Of a DNA stretch of 64,000 bases, positions 46,296-54,340 are shown in pieces. The notes below the pieces were generated by a model, which saw only the letters and a program-made list of their open reading frames with translations, had not been told where the DNA came from and ran no database searches. The stretch spans positions 62,001-126,000 of the forward strand of contig JAJPII010000033.1 in assembly GCA_021324825.1 (NCBI GenBank), written 5' to 3'. The position numbers were made by a program, and so were the translations under genes. Source of the DNA: Spartobacteria bacterium (GTDB taxonomy: Bacteria; Verrucomicrobiota; Verrucomicrobiia; Chthoniobacterales; Chthoniobacteraceae). The stretch's first letter is position 1, and every line of letters starts with the position of its first letter.

Positions 46296-47609
46296 ATGCG
46301 TGTCCTCATTGTCGATGACGAAAAGAACATCCGGCGGGCGTTTTCGCTGGCCTTGGAGGCGATGGGGCATGACTCTTCCTCCGCCTCGACCGGGGAGATC
46401 GCGCTGCAGGAACTTCGGCGCGACTCGTTCGACGTCATTCTTCTCGACTTGAAGCTGAGCGAAGAGAGCGGGCTGGATGTCCTGACCGAGGCCCTCAAGG
46501 TTTCTCCGCGCGCCGCCGTTGTCGTGGTGACGGCGTTCGCCTCCATCGAGACCGCCGTCGATGCGATGCGCCGGGGCGCGTTCGATTACCTGCCGAAGCC
46601 TTGCACCCCGGAGCAGCTCCGCCAGGTGCTGGCGCGCATCGAGAAGACGCGCCGCCTCGAGAACAAGGTCGCCGAACTGGAGTCCCGGGAAAATCTCGAC
46701 CCCGATCTGGCGACGTCTTCGCCCCTCATGGCCAAGGTGCTGGATGTCGCCTACAAGGCCGCGGAGGCGGATGCGACCATCCTCATCCTGGGCGAGAGCG
46801 GCACGGGGAAGGGCGTGCTGGCCCGCGCGATCCACCGGCGCAGCCCGCGCAAGGAACAGGCGTTCATCACCGTCAGTTGCCCGAGTCTTTCCAAGGAATT
46901 GCTGGAGGGCGAACTCTTCGGCCACGTGAAGGGGGCGTTTACCGGCGCCGTCTCCGACAGATGGGGGAAGGTGGCCGCGGCGGATCGCGGCACGCTTTTC
47001 CTGGATGAGATAGGCGATCTTCCCCTCGATATACAGGCCAAGCTGTTGCGCCTGTTGCAGGAGCGCGAATACGAGCGGGTGGGGGAGGCGAACGTCCGCC
47101 GCGCCAATGTCCGCGTCATCGCCGCGACGAACCGCAACCTGGCCGAAGCGGTCGCGGCAGGCGCGTTCCGCGAAGACCTCTTCTACCGCCTCAACGTCAT
47201 CTCCTTCCGCGTGCCGCCGTTGCGCGAGCGCATGGCGGACCTGGAGAATACGGTCCGCCTGCTGGTTCAAACCCTGTCGGCCCGCGCGGGGAAAAAGGTG
47301 GAGGGCGTTACGCCCGAAGCCCTGGCGGCATTGCGCGCCTACCATTGGCCGGGCAACCTGCGGGAATTGCGGAATGTTCTCGAACGCGCCGTCACGTTGA
47401 CCCGGAACACGGTTCTGGAGGTTTCCGATCTCGCGGAGACGATCCAGCCCGCGGCGGACATCCGCGTCGGGAGCCGCGTCGCGCTGGAGAAGATCGAGAA
47501 CGAGCATATACGGCTGGTTGTCGCCAATACGAAAAATCTCGAGGAAGCCGCCGAGGTGTTGGGCATCGACCCGGCCACGCTCTACAGGCGGAGAAAGAAA
47601 ATCGGCTAG
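46296..47609 (+). CDS. Sigma54-dependent response regulator, NtrC family
   Basis: 437 residues. Receiver with VDDEK and phospho-acceptor Asp51, AAA+ domain with Walker A GESGTGKG, intact GAFTGAV loop, and a Fis-type helix-turn-helix (NLEEAAEVLGIDPATLYRRR). It resembles AlgB/KinB-type regulators in order of domains. It lies between the RND pump and the APC-Usp permease; the nearest kinase gene on the same strand is at 49665, but that kinase overlaps another response regulator, so the partner is uncertain. Confidence 0.9.
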   Translation: MRVLIVDDEKNIRRAFSLALEAMGHDSSSASTGEIALQELRRDSFDVILLDLKLSEESGLDVLTEALKVSPRAAVVVVTAFASIETAVDAMRRGAFDYLPKPCTPEQLRQVLARIEKTRRLENKVAELESRENLDPDLATSSPLMAKVLDVAYKAAEADATILILGESGTGKGVLARAIHRRSPRKEQAFITVSCPSLSKELLEGELFGHVKGAFTGAVSDRWGKVAAADRGTLFLDEIGDLPLDIQAKLLRLLQEREYERVGEANVRRANVRVIAATNRNLAEAVAAGAFREDLFYRLNVISFRVPPLRERMADLENTVRLLVQTLSARAGKKVEGVTPEALAALRAYHWPGNLRELRNVLERAVTLTRNTVLEVSDLAETIQPAADIRVGSRVALEKIENEHIRLVVANTKNLEEAAEVLGIDPATLYRRRKKIG

Positions 47610-47630
47610 CCAAGCCCGGCGCGAGGTGTT

Positions 47631-49502
47631 ATGCCCTCGCCCAAAGCCAGGATGATAATAGGGACAACCAAACGGCCCCGCGACGTGGATACGCCCCGCG
47701 CGGCGGCCATTCTTTATGGCGATTGGGGCACCAGCAAGGCGTACGTGGTCGGCCTGGCTTTCGCCGTCGCCGGTTATGCGTCCTTCTGGCTCATCGGGGC
47801 CATGTGCCTGCTGACCGCGCTGGTCGGCATCAACTACATGGCCATCTGCCGCCATTATCCGGACGGCGGCGGCGTCTATGCCAGCGTCCGGCATCGCTCG
47901 GAGATCATCTCCATAGTGGGAGCCTTCCTCCTCATCGCCGACTACATCGTCACCGCCGCCATCAGCGCTCTCTCCGCCTTTCAGTATTTGCAGGTGAATC
48001 ATCCCGAATATTGGGCCGCCGCCGCCATCGGGGGAATCGGTTTGCTCAATTTCCTCGGCCCGAAGCATTCGGCGGGGATCGCAGCCATCGTCTCGATCCC
48101 GACGGCGCTGGTCGTCGTGTTGCTGGGGATGTTCGCGCTGCCTCATCTCGGCCAGGCCGTCCACAACTTGCAGCCGCTGCACGGAAGCGCCTGGCAGAAC
48201 TGGAGCGGCTTTGTCGGCATCGTCCTCGCGCTTTCCGGCGTCGAGGCCATCGCCAACTCCACGGGCGTCATGAAGCTCAACCCGGGTTCCACGGACGAGC
48301 ATCCGAACGTCTCGAAGACCTCCACGCCCGCGATCCTCTGGGTCATGTTCGAGGTGTGCGTGTTCACCGCGCTCCTGGGGCTGGCGATGCACGCGCTGCC
48401 CGGCCTCCACATCAACAACACCGATCCTTCCAACCCCGATGTCGACGCGCCGGGCCAGAACGGCGTGCGCGACTATATGCTGCGCTATATGGCCGAGATA
48501 TTCGTCGGCCACAGCTTTGGCGCGGTCGCGGCGCATATAGCGGGGTGGACCGTCAGCATCGTCTTTGGTTTTCTTCTTCTCTCGGCCGTCAACACCGCCA
48601 TCGTGGACCTCATCGCCATCTCCTTCCTGATGTCGCGCGACGGCGAACTGCCCGGCGCGTTCCAGAAATTGAACGGCTTCGGCGTTCCAAACTCGGGGCT
48701 TTTCGTCGCAACGGCGGTGCCCGCCGCGCTCGTCCTGCTCGTCAGCGACGTTTCGGGCCTGGCCGACCTCTATGCGGTGGGCGTGGTCGGCGCCATCGCG
48801 ACAAATCTCGGCGCCAGCTCCACCGACCGCAAGCTCGGCCTGCTCCGCTGGGAGCGCATCCTCATGTTTTTCACGTTTATCGTGATGCTCTTCATCGAGA
48901 TATCCGAATTCGCGGTGAAGCCGAAGGCGCGCATCTTCGCGATGGCCGTGCTCGTTGTAGGCCTGATCCTGCGCGGGCTGGCCAGCGAACACGCGCAGAG
49001 GAAAAAACTCGCGCTGGAAATCACGGCCAAACCCGCCATTCCCGCCATACCCGCCATATCGCCCGCCTCCTTCAAGTTCAATCCGCCCGGCGCCGCATCG
49101 GGCGAGCCGATGCTGGCCGCCATCCGCGGCGTGGGGCGCACGCTGGATTTCGCCATCGAGGAAGCGCGCAAGACGAATCGGCCGCTCTATCTTCTGTATG
49201 TGCGGGAGCAGCCCGTCATCCATCCCGAAGACAGGAAGCGCAAATGGATGGACGACGACGACGCGCGGGAAATCTTCGCCTACGCTTCCGACAAGGCGGA
49301 CGGGCACACCATCCTTCCCGCCTACGCCATCAGCGATTCGCCGGCGAACACCATCGTGGACATCGCGGCCACCGTCGGCGCATCCTATCTCATCGTCGGC
49401 GCGCCGCAGAGGAACATGATAGTCAATCTCCTGCGCGGGAACATCATCCGAAACATCTCGGACATTCTTCCCGAGGAGATTCACCTCCTCGTCTATGCAT
49501 AG
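47631..49502 (+). CDS. APC-superfamily permease with C-terminal Usp domain (possibly KimA-like K+ importer)
   Basis: 623 residues, with GAGGTG just before the ATG. About twelve membrane helices: HYPDGGGVYASV, LLIADYIVTAAISALSA, ALSGVEAIANSTGVMKLNPG and ISFLMSRDGELPGAFQKLNG followed by LADLYAVGVVGAI, all shared in pattern with Bacillus KimA and related permeases usually labelled amino acid permeases. After the last helix, a Usp-type cytoplasmic domain (about 490-623) carries ANTIVDIAATVGASYLIVGA. KimA is a high-affinity K+ symporter about the same length. The position a few kilobases before kdpFABC supports potassium as substrate, but an amino-acid substrate is not excluded. Confidence 0.75.
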   Translation: MPSPKARMIIGTTKRPRDVDTPRAAAILYGDWGTSKAYVVGLAFAVAGYASFWLIGAMCLLTALVGINYMAICRHYPDGGGVYASVRHRSEIISIVGAFLLIADYIVTAAISALSAFQYLQVNHPEYWAAAAIGGIGLLNFLGPKHSAGIAAIVSIPTALVVVLLGMFALPHLGQAVHNLQPLHGSAWQNWSGFVGIVLALSGVEAIANSTGVMKLNPGSTDEHPNVSKTSTPAILWVMFEVCVFTALLGLAMHALPGLHINNTDPSNPDVDAPGQNGVRDYMLRYMAEIFVGHSFGAVAAHIAGWTVSIVFGFLLLSAVNTAIVDLIAISFLMSRDGELPGAFQKLNGFGVPNSGLFVATAVPAALVLLVSDVSGLADLYAVGVVGAIATNLGASSTDRKLGLLRWERILMFFTFIVMLFIEISEFAVKPKARIFAMAVLVVGLILRGLASEHAQRKKLALEITAKPAIPAIPAISPASFKFNPPGAASGEPMLAAIRGVGRTLDFAIEEARKTNRPLYLLYVREQPVIHPEDRKRKWMDDDDAREIFAYASDKADGHTILPAYAISDSPANTIVDIAATVGASYLIVGAPQRNMIVNLLRGNIIRNISDILPEEIHLLVYA

Positions 49503-49664
49503 CGCCTCCTTGCATCTTGCAACTCCCGCCGGGCGCGGATCGTGCATTTTGCGGCGCGGCCCATGACTTCCCTTCCTGATAACTAGCTTGCCGGCAGCAA
49601 GTTAAATAGTTGCCAATCCGGCGGCACATCCTAAGCTAAGAGACAAGGCGCGGCGCTTGCACTT

Positions 49665-51473
49665 ATGTTACGCACCAGGATCCTTTTGGGAGTTGCCCCG
49701 CTTTTCGTGCTTCTGCTGCTGACGGGGATATACGCCGTCGCGCTCTTTTCCAAGCTCGGGGGCGCCATCGACGTCATCCTTCGCGAAAACTACCGCAGCG
49801 TCGTCGCCGCGCAGAATATGAAGGAGACCGCCGAGCGCATGGACTCGGGGCTCATGTTCACCCTGGGCGGCGAGGAACAGCGCGGCGAGGCGATGTACAA
49901 ACAGAACCTGCCGCTCTTCGAGGAGAACCTCCGGAGCGAGATCAACAACATCACGTTACCGGGCGAAAGCGAGCTTGCGGACAAGGTCCAGCGGCTTCAC
50001 AGGGAATATGTCGACCGCGCGCGCGTCTTTCTCGCCGCGAACGCCGGGGAGCGGAAGCGCATGTATTTCGGCGAGATGCTGCCGCTTTTTTCGGAGATAA
50101 AAGACACGGCGGGGGAGATCCTTCGCATCAACCAGGAAAGCATGGTTCACGCCGATCGCGAGGCCCGCATGCGAAGCGCCCGCTCGATAAACTACATGGC
50201 CGTGACGGTTGCTGCCGGCTTTCTCCTGGCGCTTTACGTCACATGGCATTTGCAGAGTTCCATCCTTAGCCCGATCAAGGACCTGACGGTCTTCTCGAAA
50301 GAGCTTGGCGAAGGCCGGCTCGACCAGGTGGCGCCAATCCGTTCGCGGGACGAGCTCGGCCAGCTTGCGGACGCCTTCAACAAGATGGCTTCTAAGCTGC
50401 GCGCCTACAGGCAGGTCACGACCGACGAGATAATGAAGGCGCGCCAGGTCACGGAAATGACGTTCTCCGCGCTGCCGGACGCCATCGTCGCGCTTTCGCC
50501 GGAGGGGACCCAAGAGTTCAAGAATCCCGCGGCGGAAAACCTCTTCCGCAAGGTCGCCGCGGGCGAGGAACTGGCCGAGCGCATCCATCGCCTGGCGGAA
50601 TCGGTTCTTCAAGGCGGCGAGGATTATCTCCCCACGAGTTTTTCGAGGGCGTTCTGCGTCCGCGTCGAGGACAAGGAAACCTTCCTCCTGCCGCGCGTCG
50701 TCGGCATGCGGACGGACACCGGGAGAATCTTCGGCGCGGTCGTGGTGCTGGAGGACGTCACCCGCTTCCGCCTCCTGGACGACGTGAAGACAAACCTCGT
50801 CTCCACGGTGAGCCATGAGTTGAAGACGCCGCTTACCAGCGTCCGCATGGGGCTTCACCTCCTCCTGGAGGAAAGGATCGGCGCGCTCAATTCCAAGCAG
50901 ATCGAGCTTCTCATCGCCGCGCGCGACGATTCCGAAAGGCTGCTGCGCATGATAAACGACCTGCTCGACCTCGCGCGGCTGGAGTCCGGCGCATCGCCGA
51001 TGGCGCTCGCGAACATCCCGCCCGGAGAGCTTGTGCGCGGCGCGATAGCCGACTTGCAGGACGCGATCGAGCCGTATCGCGTCCGGCTGGTTCAGAACGT
51101 CGAGGCCGGCCTGCCCGACGTGCGCGTCGAGAAGCGGCAGATACTTCACGTCTTCTCGAACTTCATCTCCAACGCCGCGAAGAATTCGCCCGCCGGCGAG
51201 GAGATCGCCGTCCGCGCGGCTCCGGGCGAAGAGGGCGGGGTGCGATTCTCCGTCGTCGACAAGGGGATCGGCATTCCCGAGCAGTACCAGGCGCGCATCT
51301 TCGAGAAATTCTTTCGCGTGCCCGGCGTGGACAAAGGCGGCGCCGGCCTTGGTCTCGCGATAGCGCGCGAGATCGTCGTGGCGCACGGCGGCAGCATCGG
51401 CCTCAAAAGCAAGCCCCGGGAAGGTTCCGAGTTCTACTTCGTCCTTCCCGCCGCGGCGGAAAACATGTCATGA
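49665..51473 (+). CDS. Membrane sensor histidine kinase (4-helix sensor, HAMP, PAS)
   Basis: 602 residues. First membrane helix (ILLGVAPLFVLLLLTGIYAV), periplasmic helical sensor to about 175, second helix (YMAVTVAAGFLLALYVTWHL), HAMP (SPIKDLTVFSKELGEGRLDQ), a PAS-like segment, HisKA with phospho-His near 383 (SHELKTPLTSVRMGLHLL), and HATPase with NAAKNSP, DKGIGI and GGAGLGLAIA. Resembles KinB-type kinases. Its stop overlaps the TPR response regulator gene (ATGA), making them a cognate pair. It lies directly before the kdp operon, whose own KdpD lacks a kinase domain, so this pair may take over that control. Confidence 0.9.
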   Translation: MLRTRILLGVAPLFVLLLLTGIYAVALFSKLGGAIDVILRENYRSVVAAQNMKETAERMDSGLMFTLGGEEQRGEAMYKQNLPLFEENLRSEINNITLPGESELADKVQRLHREYVDRARVFLAANAGERKRMYFGEMLPLFSEIKDTAGEILRINQESMVHADREARMRSARSINYMAVTVAAGFLLALYVTWHLQSSILSPIKDLTVFSKELGEGRLDQVAPIRSRDELGQLADAFNKMASKLRAYRQVTTDEIMKARQVTEMTFSALPDAIVALSPEGTQEFKNPAAENLFRKVAAGEELAERIHRLAESVLQGGEDYLPTSFSRAFCVRVEDKETFLLPRVVGMRTDTGRIFGAVVVLEDVTRFRLLDDVKTNLVSTVSHELKTPLTSVRMGLHLLLEERIGALNSKQIELLIAARDDSERLLRMINDLLDLARLESGASPMALANIPPGELVRGAIADLQDAIEPYRVRLVQNVEAGLPDVRVEKRQILHVFSNFISNAAKNSPAGEEIAVRAAPGEEGGVRFSVVDKGIGIPEQYQARIFEKFFRVPGVDKGGAGLGLAIAREIVVAHGGSIGLKSKPREGSEFYFVLPAAAENMS

Positions 51474-52156
51474 AAAACATTCTCATCGTCGACGACGAAC
51501 GCAACGTGCGCCTGACCTACCGGGTCAGCCTGGAATCCGAGGGCTTCGCCATCCACGAGGCGGAGTCGAGCCTCAAGGCGCTCGAACAACTCGCGGCGCG
51601 CCGGTTCGACCTCGCCATTCTCGACATGCGGATGCCGGAAATGGACGGACTCCAGCTTTTGGAAGCGATCCGGGACAGGGACGTGGACACGCCCGTCGTC
51701 ATCATCACCGCGTACGCCGACGTCCCCCACGCGGTCAAGGCGATGAAGCTCGGCGCCATCGACTTCCTGCAAAAGCCCGTGACGCCGGCCCAGCTCCGCG
51801 CGCTCGTCCACGATGTCATCGAGCGCCACGAGCCCGGCGCGCGGCCTCCGGTCAAGAAGGACTTCGCTTACTTCATACGCGCCGCGAAGCGCTCCATCAA
51901 TCTGCGCGACTTCAATTCCGCCAGGAAGGAACTCATCCGCGCCCTCGAGTTGAATGAAAATTCCCCGGAGGCGCTCAATCTCGCGGGCGTCATGATCGAA
52001 ATGCGCGACGACCACGAGCGCGCAAAGAAGTATTACGGCGCGGCGATAAAGCTCGATAGCAACTACGAGCCGGCGCAACAAAACATGCGCCGCCTCTTTG
52101 AGTTGTTCAACTTCGGTTCAAGCAATGAACCGTACAATCTCGGCGACAAGGAATAG
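51470..52156 (+). CDS. Response regulator with C-terminal TPR domain, no DNA-binding domain
   Basis: 228 residues. Receiver domain with LIVDDE, phospho-acceptor Asp52, TAYAD and the conserved Lys in FLQKPVTP. After a basic linker come about two TPR units (RAAKRSINLRDFNSARKELI, RALELNENSPEALNLAGVMI, AKKYYGAAIKLDSNYEPAQQ). There is no helix-turn-helix, so output is likely through protein binding. Coupled to the kinase upstream and 157 bases before the kdp genes. What the TPR part binds is unknown; the short KdpD or the Usp domain of the permease are local candidates only by position. Confidence 0.85.
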   Translation: MKNILIVDDERNVRLTYRVSLESEGFAIHEAESSLKALEQLAARRFDLAILDMRMPEMDGLQLLEAIRDRDVDTPVVIITAYADVPHAVKAMKLGAIDFLQKPVTPAQLRALVHDVIERHEPGARPPVKKDFAYFIRAAKRSINLRDFNSARKELIRALELNENSPEALNLAGVMIEMRDDHERAKKYYGAAIKLDSNYEPAQQNMRRLFELFNFGSSNEPYNLGDKE

Positions 52157-52313
52157 CAGTGCAGATTGCACGGCCTGAACCGCGCGGTATCAGGCAGAAT
52201 GCACGACCGGAAGCTGGAAAGCGCCGCGCTCGAATCGCGTAACTAACTCATCGCAAGCGGAATGCGGATGAGGCGAGGGAAGTGGCATGCGATAGGCTAA
52301 GGGATATGGCCGT

Positions 52314-52397
52314 ATGACAGACATCCTTTACCTCCTGACATCCGCGGGCTTCTTCGTCCTGATGTTCCTCTTCATCTGGGCCTGCGAAAACATCTGA
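52314..52397 (+). CDS. 27-residue membrane peptide upstream of kdpF
   Basis: ATG 52314 to TGA 52397 encodes 27 residues: an Asp near the N-terminus, one hydrophobic span (ILYLLTSAGFFVLMFLFIW) and a short end ACENI. Three bases separate it from kdpF. Similar tiny single-helix proteins ending in a Cys-Glu motif are commonly encoded just upstream of kdpF in other genomes. A role in the Kdp complex is inferred from place and size only. Confidence 0.6.
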   Translation: MTDILYLLTSAGFFVLMFLFIWACENI

Positions 52398-52400
52398 TTT

Positions 52401-52484
52401 ATGGAAAATCTCATCATCGGCGTCATCTCTCTCGGTCTGATCATCTACTTGTTGTTTTCGATCATCCGTCCCGAAAAATTTTAA
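52401..52484 (+). CDS. kdpF: Potassium-transporting ATPase small subunit KdpF
   Basis: 27 residues with a single helix (LIIGVISLGLIIYLLFSII) and end RPEKF, the hallmark P-E-(K/R)-F tail of KdpF. It stabilises the KdpABC complex in the inner membrane. It lies eight bases before kdpA. Confidence 0.9.
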   Translation: MENLIIGVISLGLIIYLLFSIIRPEKF

Positions 52485-52492
52485 TTCCTGGT

Positions 52493-54322
52493 ATGAACAA
52501 CTTAAACTCCTGGATGCAACTGGCTCTGTTCGTCGGAGTATTGTTGCTGATCACCAAGCCGCTTGGCCTCTTTTTGATGCGTGTGCTGGACGCCAGGGGC
52601 CGCACCTTCCTTGACCCGGTTCTCCGGCCCCTGGAGCGGCTGACGTACAAAATCTGCGGCATCGATCCCGCGCGCGAGCACAACTGGAAGCAGTACACCG
52701 CGGCGATGCTCATCTTCAGCCTTGTCGCGATGGTCACGACGTATGCGCTGCTGCGGTTGCAGGCCGCGCTGCCGCTGAATCCCCAGAAGCTTCCGGCGTG
52801 GCCCGAGCATCTCGCCTTCAACACGGCGGCAAGCTTCATGACGAATACGAACTGGCAAAGTTACTCGCCCGAAGCGACCGCCTCCTACTTCACGAACATG
52901 GTCGCGCTGGCCGCCCATAATTTCTTCTCGGCGGCCATCGGCATAGCGATAGCGGCCGCGGTGGTGCGGGGCGTCGCGCGGCAGACGATGAGCACCATCG
53001 GCAATTTCTGGGTGGACCTCGTCCGCCTTACTTACTATCTGCTCCTGCCGGTCTGCGTGGTGTTCGCGCTGTTCCTTATCTCGCAGGGAATGATCCAGAA
53101 CTTCAAGCCGTACGACACGGCGAGCCTCACCGAACCGTACACCACGCAAGTCCAGAAGACCGACGACAAGGGCAATCCCGTGAACGACGCCGCCGGCAAG
53201 CCGGTCATGATCGACCAGAAGGTGGACACCCAAACCATCGCGGAGGGGCCGATGGCTTCGCAGGTCGCCATCAAGATGCTTGGCACGAACGGCGGCGGCT
53301 TCACCAACGCGAACGCCGCGCACCCCTTCGAGAACCCGACTCCGCTTTCGAACTTCATCCAGATGCTCTCGATCTTCGCGATCGGCAGCGCGCTGACCTA
53401 TTACCTGGGCCGCATGGTGAAGCACCAACGCCACGGCTGGGCCGTGTGGGCCGCGATGACGTTCCTTTTCCTGGCGGGAGTATTCGTGCTCTGGAGGGCC
53501 GAAGCCGCCGGAAACCCGATCATGACCCAGCTCGGGGTCGATCCGGCGGACGGAAACATGGAAGGCAAGGAAGTTCGCTTCGGCATCTTCAACTCCGCTC
53601 TTTTTACGACCATCACCACCGATGCTTCCTGCGGTGCGGTGAACTGCATGCACGACTCGCTCACGCCCCTGGGCGGGCTCGTGCCGCTTTTTAACATCCA
53701 TTTGGGCGAGATCGTCTTCGGCGGCGTCGGCTCCGGGCTTTACGGCATGTTCGTTTTCATCGTCCTCACCGTGTTCATATGCGGTCTGATGGTGGGGCGC
53801 ACCCCGGAATACCTCGGCAAGAAAATCGAGCCCTATGATGTCAAGATGGCGTCGCTCGTCATCCTTATCCTGGCGTGGGATATTCTTGGATTCAGCGCGT
53901 GGGCGTCGGTCAGCAACTGGGGGCCGCCGGACCCTGTCACGCACGCCGTCACCAACGGAACCAACAACAACGGCCCGCACGGATTTTCGGAAATCCTCTA
54001 CGCCTTCAGTTCGACCACGGGAAATAACGGCAGCGCCTTCGCCGGCCTCTCCGCGAACACGCCGTGGTACAACACCACGCTCGCCGTCTCGATGCTGATC
54101 GGACGCATCGCGATGATCATCCCGATAATGGCCATGGCGGGCGCGTTCGCCCGCAAAAAGATCGTCGCGGAGAGCGTGGGCACGTTCCCCGTCACCGGGC
54201 CGCTCTTCGCGACGCTTCTTGTCGGCGTCATCCTGCTCGTGGGCGCGCTGAACTTTTTCCCGGCGCTCGCGCTCGGCCCCATCCTTGAGCACTTCCTCAT
54301 GCTGACGGGCAAACTGTTCTAA
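52493..54322 (+). CDS. kdpA: Potassium-transporting ATPase, K+-binding subunit KdpA
   Basis: 609 residues, about 50 more than E. coli KdpA. The selectivity-filter motifs include TNTNWQSY, GTNGGGF and the HPFENPTPLSNF stretch. An extra polar segment (TDDKGNPVNDAAGKPVMIDQ) precedes the GTNGGGF loop on the periplasmic side, and an Asn/Gly-rich stretch (NGTNNNGPHGFSEI) lies later. It forms the K+ channel of the Kdp pump. It is followed by kdpB after 18 bases. Nothing suggests inactivation. Confidence 0.96.
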   Translation: MNNLNSWMQLALFVGVLLLITKPLGLFLMRVLDARGRTFLDPVLRPLERLTYKICGIDPAREHNWKQYTAAMLIFSLVAMVTTYALLRLQAALPLNPQKLPAWPEHLAFNTAASFMTNTNWQSYSPEATASYFTNMVALAAHNFFSAAIGIAIAAAVVRGVARQTMSTIGNFWVDLVRLTYYLLLPVCVVFALFLISQGMIQNFKPYDTASLTEPYTTQVQKTDDKGNPVNDAAGKPVMIDQKVDTQTIAEGPMASQVAIKMLGTNGGGFTNANAAHPFENPTPLSNFIQMLSIFAIGSALTYYLGRMVKHQRHGWAVWAAMTFLFLAGVFVLWRAEAAGNPIMTQLGVDPADGNMEGKEVRFGIFNSALFTTITTDASCGAVNCMHDSLTPLGGLVPLFNIHLGEIVFGGVGSGLYGMFVFIVLTVFICGLMVGRTPEYLGKKIEPYDVKMASLVILILAWDILGFSAWASVSNWGPPDPVTHAVTNGTNNNGPHGFSEILYAFSSTTGNNGSAFAGLSANTPWYNTTLAVSMLIGRIAMIIPIMAMAGAFARKKIVAESVGTFPVTGPLFATLLVGVILLVGALNFFPALALGPILEHFLMLTGKLF

Positions 54323-54340
54323 ACCCAACAACCCGCTGCC

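Noticed and set aside
49583-49608. Hairpin CTTGC-CGGCA-GCAAG after the APC-Usp permease
   Set aside because: Five-base stem and no T-run; too weak to call a terminator.
52284-52297. GG-N10-GC match to a sigma54 promoter before the kdp genes
   Set aside because: The predicted start would lie about five bases before the 27-residue ORF and the AAGGGA ribosome-site candidate would be upstream of it; TAGGCT could equally be an ordinary -10.
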